A DNA stretch of 40,164 nucleotides from Patescibacteria group bacterium UBA6033 (GTDB lineage Bacteria; Patescibacteriota; Minisyncoccia; Phycocordibacterales; Phycocordibacteraceae): the NCBI GenBank assembly GCA_002429325.1, contig DIZH01000026.1, positions 14,468 to 54,631 of the forward strand, in the 5' to 3' direction. Each line of letters begins with the position of its first letter. Positions within the stretch are counted from its first letter, which is position 1. Position numbers and translations under genes: made by a program. This document shows, piece after piece, positions 37,897 through 40,164 of the stretch. Under the pieces are notes generated by a model. The model did not search any database. It had not been told where the DNA came from and saw only the letters and a program-made list of their open reading frames with translations.

Positions 37897-38503
37897 ATAT
37901 GAATTTCCAAGTACTGATAATTGGATCGAACCAATTCGCCGTTCCCGCAAGGGTAGTTATTTCGTAGAGGTACCCGCCGCGAATGACCCATATCTCGCGC
38001 GTGTCGCCGAGAACTGCATCACGACTGGTAAAGGTCACCGCCCGCACCCCGTCGAGCGAAGTGTTCTCAACGTTCTCTCTCACTCCAGAAGGCACGTCCT
38101 GCTTGAATCGTGCCTCGGAAATCGCTGATTCGCTGTATGGCACAATGAACACCTGGAAACCACGGACTTTCACTAGATTTTCCAGCGTGATGGTCATCGC
38201 GCCGCCGCCCTCATCATGTTCGTCTGTAGTTGATTGCGGCGAGTGATAAAACGAGAAATGGTACTTTTCGTTTCGGTATTCAATATCGCCGGGCCGCGGC
38301 GGCGATTGGGACTCTATCCTGTCGGGAGTTAAATGGGTCCCCGAAGGAGCGGCGGCGACCGCGATCGGCGTGGTAGTAGACGTTGCCTGTCCGACGGCGG
38401 CAACCTGCGGGGTGTCCGAAGGACGCGAAAGGGAGAACGCGAATGCTCCCCCACCGACGAGAATCGCCGCTGCAATGGGAATGATTTGGAATGGAATCTT
38501 CAT
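37895..38503 (-). CDS. Membrane-anchored hypothetical protein
   Basis: 202 residues. N-terminal membrane helix or signal (about 5-25, IIPIAAAILVGGGAFAFSL), then a Ser/Thr/Pro-rich spacer (about 28-75) and an outer alpha/beta domain (about 75-202: IEYRNEKYHFSFYHSP, then FQVFIVPYSES and REIWVIRGGYLYEITTL). The outer domain resembles the PsbP/DUF1795-like fold often found on Patescibacteria lipoproteins, but without a clear lipobox. Function unknown. Confidence 0.78.
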   Translation of the reverse strand: MKIPFQIIPIAAAILVGGGAFAFSLSRPSDTPQVAAVGQATSTTTPIAVAAAPSGTHLTPDRIESQSPPRPGDIEYRNEKYHFSFYHSPQSTTDEHDEGGGAMTITLENLVKVRGFQVFIVPYSESAISEARFKQDVPSGVRENVENTSLDGVRAVTFTSRDAVLGDTREIWVIRGGYLYEITTLAGTANWFDPIISTWKFI

Positions 38504-38643
38504 AGGTATTGGGGCGAGGAATTATCGAGGTTCGCAAACCGCACTTTAGACTGACTAGTACTAGTAACCGTACCGAATCCCGTGCCGTCACACAAGAAGA
38601 ACTTATCCACAGTCCTCAAAAAACCGAGGAGATGCCTCATATA

Positions 38644-40089
38644 CTATGAGCCGAACAGAATCAATTTCCCGGTGAAGAGCTTAATGATGAACCCTTCAAA
38701 CAACCGCATCATGCGACTCGGTGTTGAATCGCCCGTTGTGAAGCTTAAGATGTTTCCGTATCCGGTTCCTCCAGAATTCGTCGCATAGGCGCGATAGTAG
38801 TAGACGACAGTTGGAGAGAGGCCGCCGACAGTGCCGTTGAAGGAACCGGTGCCGGTCATGCCACCGAGTGTGGTGGTGGCAATGACCGTTGAAAGATTTG
38901 AGACGGTGCCATAGGCGAAACCGTTCTGGATCGCATTCGCTCCGCCGTTGTTCGTAATGGAACCGACGAGGTTTGCTGACTGGAAATCAACCGCGCCCGC
39001 GAAGTCGGTAGTGACGGTGGGGGCCGTAACTCCTGGGGGAGTAACGCTGTTTGAGGCGGAAGATTCGGCGCTGTTGCCTATCGCATTTGTTGCATGGACG
39101 GTAAATGTGTACGCGACGCCGTTCGTGAGACCAGTAACGATGATGGGGCTGCCGGTGCCGGTGCCGGTAAAACCTCCGGGAGTTGAGGTAACCGTGTAGC
39201 CCGTGATTGCCGAACCTCCGTCGTTTGCCGGTGGGGTGAAGGTGATTGATGTTTGTGTGTTTCCTGCTGTGGCAGTGCCGATGGTTGGAGCGTCGGGGAC
39301 AGTGGCAGGTTTGATGGCGAGGGTAAACGCATTCCACGAGTTTCCCGAAGCAACCGTGCCTCCGCCGGTGAACGCCGCCGGGTCATATGTGCCGGAAGAC
39401 CAGGTTACGTATCCGGCACCGACATCCGCGTCTTGTGAGTCAGATCCAGACTTCGTCTGGAAGGCCGTCAGATACGCGGCGGTGTAGGTTGCACCAGCAG
39501 CAATAGCTCCGGCGCCGGCCACATAGATCCAGGCGCCGGAAGTGGAAGGAGTAATTGCGCCGGGATTCGCAAGATGGGTGCCCGTTCCCCCGGCAGTGAC
39601 CACCGCGACGTCAAGCGGCGTATTTTGGTCAACGCCCCGGAACACATGGACGGACCAAGCCCTGCCGCCAGTCGTGTCGCCGCCTCCGATAAGCGCCGAG
39701 GTTTCCGGTGTCGCGGGCATGAACTCATACCCGACCACGAAATTTGAGTCGTAGGAGGAACCGTTCTGGTATAGAACAGTCCCTCCGGCCAATGTGTAGC
39801 TCACCGCCGAAGGGTTGGTAATCGTCAGCGCCTTACTAGTGGTGTCGCCGTTAGAAAACGAAATAACGACCAGGTCGCCCGCTTGCGGAGTGGAGTTACT
39901 GCCGCCCGTGAGCGAAAAAGTGACCGTCGTGTTGCCATTCACGCCGGCAGAGCTGCTTGATTGACCCCCCACATATGTTATCGCTGCCTGCGCCTGCGCC
40001 GGCAGAACAAAAAATAACAGAATGCCGCAGAGCAAGATCCTCTTCACTGGGATTCTTATGGTTATAAATGCTGAATTTGCGGCAGCCAT
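38644..40089 (-). CDS. Secreted FN3-repeat protein with conserved C-terminal tail
   Basis: 481 residues. Signal peptide about 1-35 (RILLCGILLFFVLPAQAQA before AITYVGG). An N-terminal beta domain (about 36-260) is followed by a fibronectin type III domain (about 266-352: PDAPTIGTATAGNTQTSITF), a second FN3-like module (about 354-452) and a C-terminal tail (455-481) holding MRLFEGFIIKLFTGKLILF. The tail is nearly repeated at the end of the next upstream gene. It is probably exported and surface-bound or shed; the tail may be a sorting or docking tag. Confidence 0.85.
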   Translation of the reverse strand: MAAANSAFITIRIPVKRILLCGILLFFVLPAQAQAAITYVGGQSSSSAGVNGNTTVTFSLTGGSNSTPQAGDLVVISFSNGDTTSKALTITNPSAVSYTLAGGTVLYQNGSSYDSNFVVGYEFMPATPETSALIGGGDTTGGRAWSVHVFRGVDQNTPLDVAVVTAGGTGTHLANPGAITPSTSGAWIYVAGAGAIAAGATYTAAYLTAFQTKSGSDSQDADVGAGYVTWSSGTYDPAAFTGGGTVASGNSWNAFTLAIKPATVPDAPTIGTATAGNTQTSITFTPPANDGGSAITGYTVTSTPGGFTGTGTGSPIIVTGLTNGVAYTFTVHATNAIGNSAESSASNSVTPPGVTAPTVTTDFAGAVDFQSANLVGSITNNGGANAIQNGFAYGTVSNLSTVIATTTLGGMTGTGSFNGTVGGLSPTVVYYYRAYATNSGGTGYGNILSFTTGDSTPSRMMRLFEGFIIKLFTGKLILFGS

Positions 40090-40095
40090 ACTATT

Positions 40096-40101
40096 ATTCT
40101 A
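40096..40101 (-). promoter_or_regulatory. -10 box of the FN3-repeat gene, leaderless type
   Basis: Minus strand TAGAAT, then AATAGT (6 nt), then ATG 40089. It overlaps the stop codon of the preceding gene, so the two genes can be expressed separately. Confidence 0.45.
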
Positions 40102-40164
40102 TTGTTGGAATATCATAATTTTACCGCTGAAGAGCCTGAGAATGAACCCTTCAAACAACCGCAT
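40099..40164 (-). CDS. C-terminal end of a second tail-bearing protein (partial)
   Basis: Only the last 21 codons and TAG stop are in the window; the rest lies beyond 40164. They read MRLFEGF, ILRLFSGK, IMIFQQ, matching the tail of the FN3-repeat protein in about 14 of 19 aligned positions. At the DNA level 23 bases (40142-40164) are identical to 38687-38709. It is therefore probably another secreted protein of the same set. Confidence 0.8.
   Translation of the reverse strand: MRLFEGFILRLFSGKIMIFQQ

Noticed and set aside
38603..38611. TTATCCACA, identical to a strong DnaA box, in the gap upstream of the 37895-38503 gene
   Set aside because: A single copy with no cluster of boxes, no AT-rich unwinding region and no dnaA or dnaN nearby. 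One 9-mer in 40 kb can occur by chance.
1..40164. Alternative genetic code with UGA as glycine
   Set aside because: UGA ends several genes at the expected place (the 54-residue gene, pilN, pilO, the 11086-12963 gene), and no in-frame UGA occurs inside the conserved proteins.

Overview
The window reads as a chromosomal segment of a Patescibacteria (Candidate Phyla Radiation) genome, most likely Parcubacteria. This is an inference from gene content and style: an informational core packed at 0-30 bp spacing, an Arc1p-type tRNA-binding domain separate from a short MetRS, a pilMNO operon without pilP or pilQ, a DUF5652 protein, many single-pass or secreted proteins of unknown function, and almost no biosynthesis beyond the thymidylate/folate cycle. 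UGA is used as a stop codon, so this is not the UGA=Gly code of Gracilibacteria or Absconditabacteria. No rRNA, CRISPR array, transposase or phage gene is visible.

Layout. 1-3335 (+): end of ftsK, a small anchored protein, recA. 3332-4244 (-): sigma factor and a membrane protein. 4348-4923 (+): efp. 4975-10945 (-): rpsR-ssb-rpsF, then tatD, metG, an AI-2E permease and glyQS. 11086-18034 (-): an anchored repeat protein, a fused L,D-transpeptidase/S11 protein, recO and ileS. 18133-23686 (-): an orphan gene, argS, glyA, thyA and two dCTP-deaminase/dUTPase-fold genes, divergent from folA (23705-24235, +). Together these supply dUMP, make dTMP and recycle folate. 24428-25711 (-): secE-nusG-rplK. 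25847-28093 (-): SIMPL, an anchored protein and a HAD hydrolase. 28143-33002: a small transporter-like protein, five tRNAs, a PduO-type adenosyltransferase, a 54-residue membrane peptide gene, rplS, a pseudouridine synthase, uppS and a HTH/homing-endonuclease-like gene. 33053-36443 (-): pilMNO plus a fourth gene, a tRNA-binding protein and ruvX. 36473-37522 (+): two membrane proteins with tRNA-Ser and tRNA-Arg(GCG). 37895-40164 (-): three envelope or secreted proteins.

Three patterns go beyond the gene list. (1) At least eleven genes have a TANNNT box ending exactly 6 nt before the start codon, often TATACT, which predicts leaderless mRNAs. One divergent gene pair shares an 18-bp gap with overlapping boxes on the two strands. 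(2) Gene junctions hold inverted-repeat elements. Two share CCCGTTAGA arms that provide the stop codon of the upstream gene and abut the start codon of the next. Two other loci carry an ~80-bp repeat whose hairpin shows compensatory changes between copies. (3) Two consecutive secreted-protein genes end in nearly the same C-terminal tail (MRLFEGF-I-+-LF-GK), which may be an undescribed sorting or anchoring tag.
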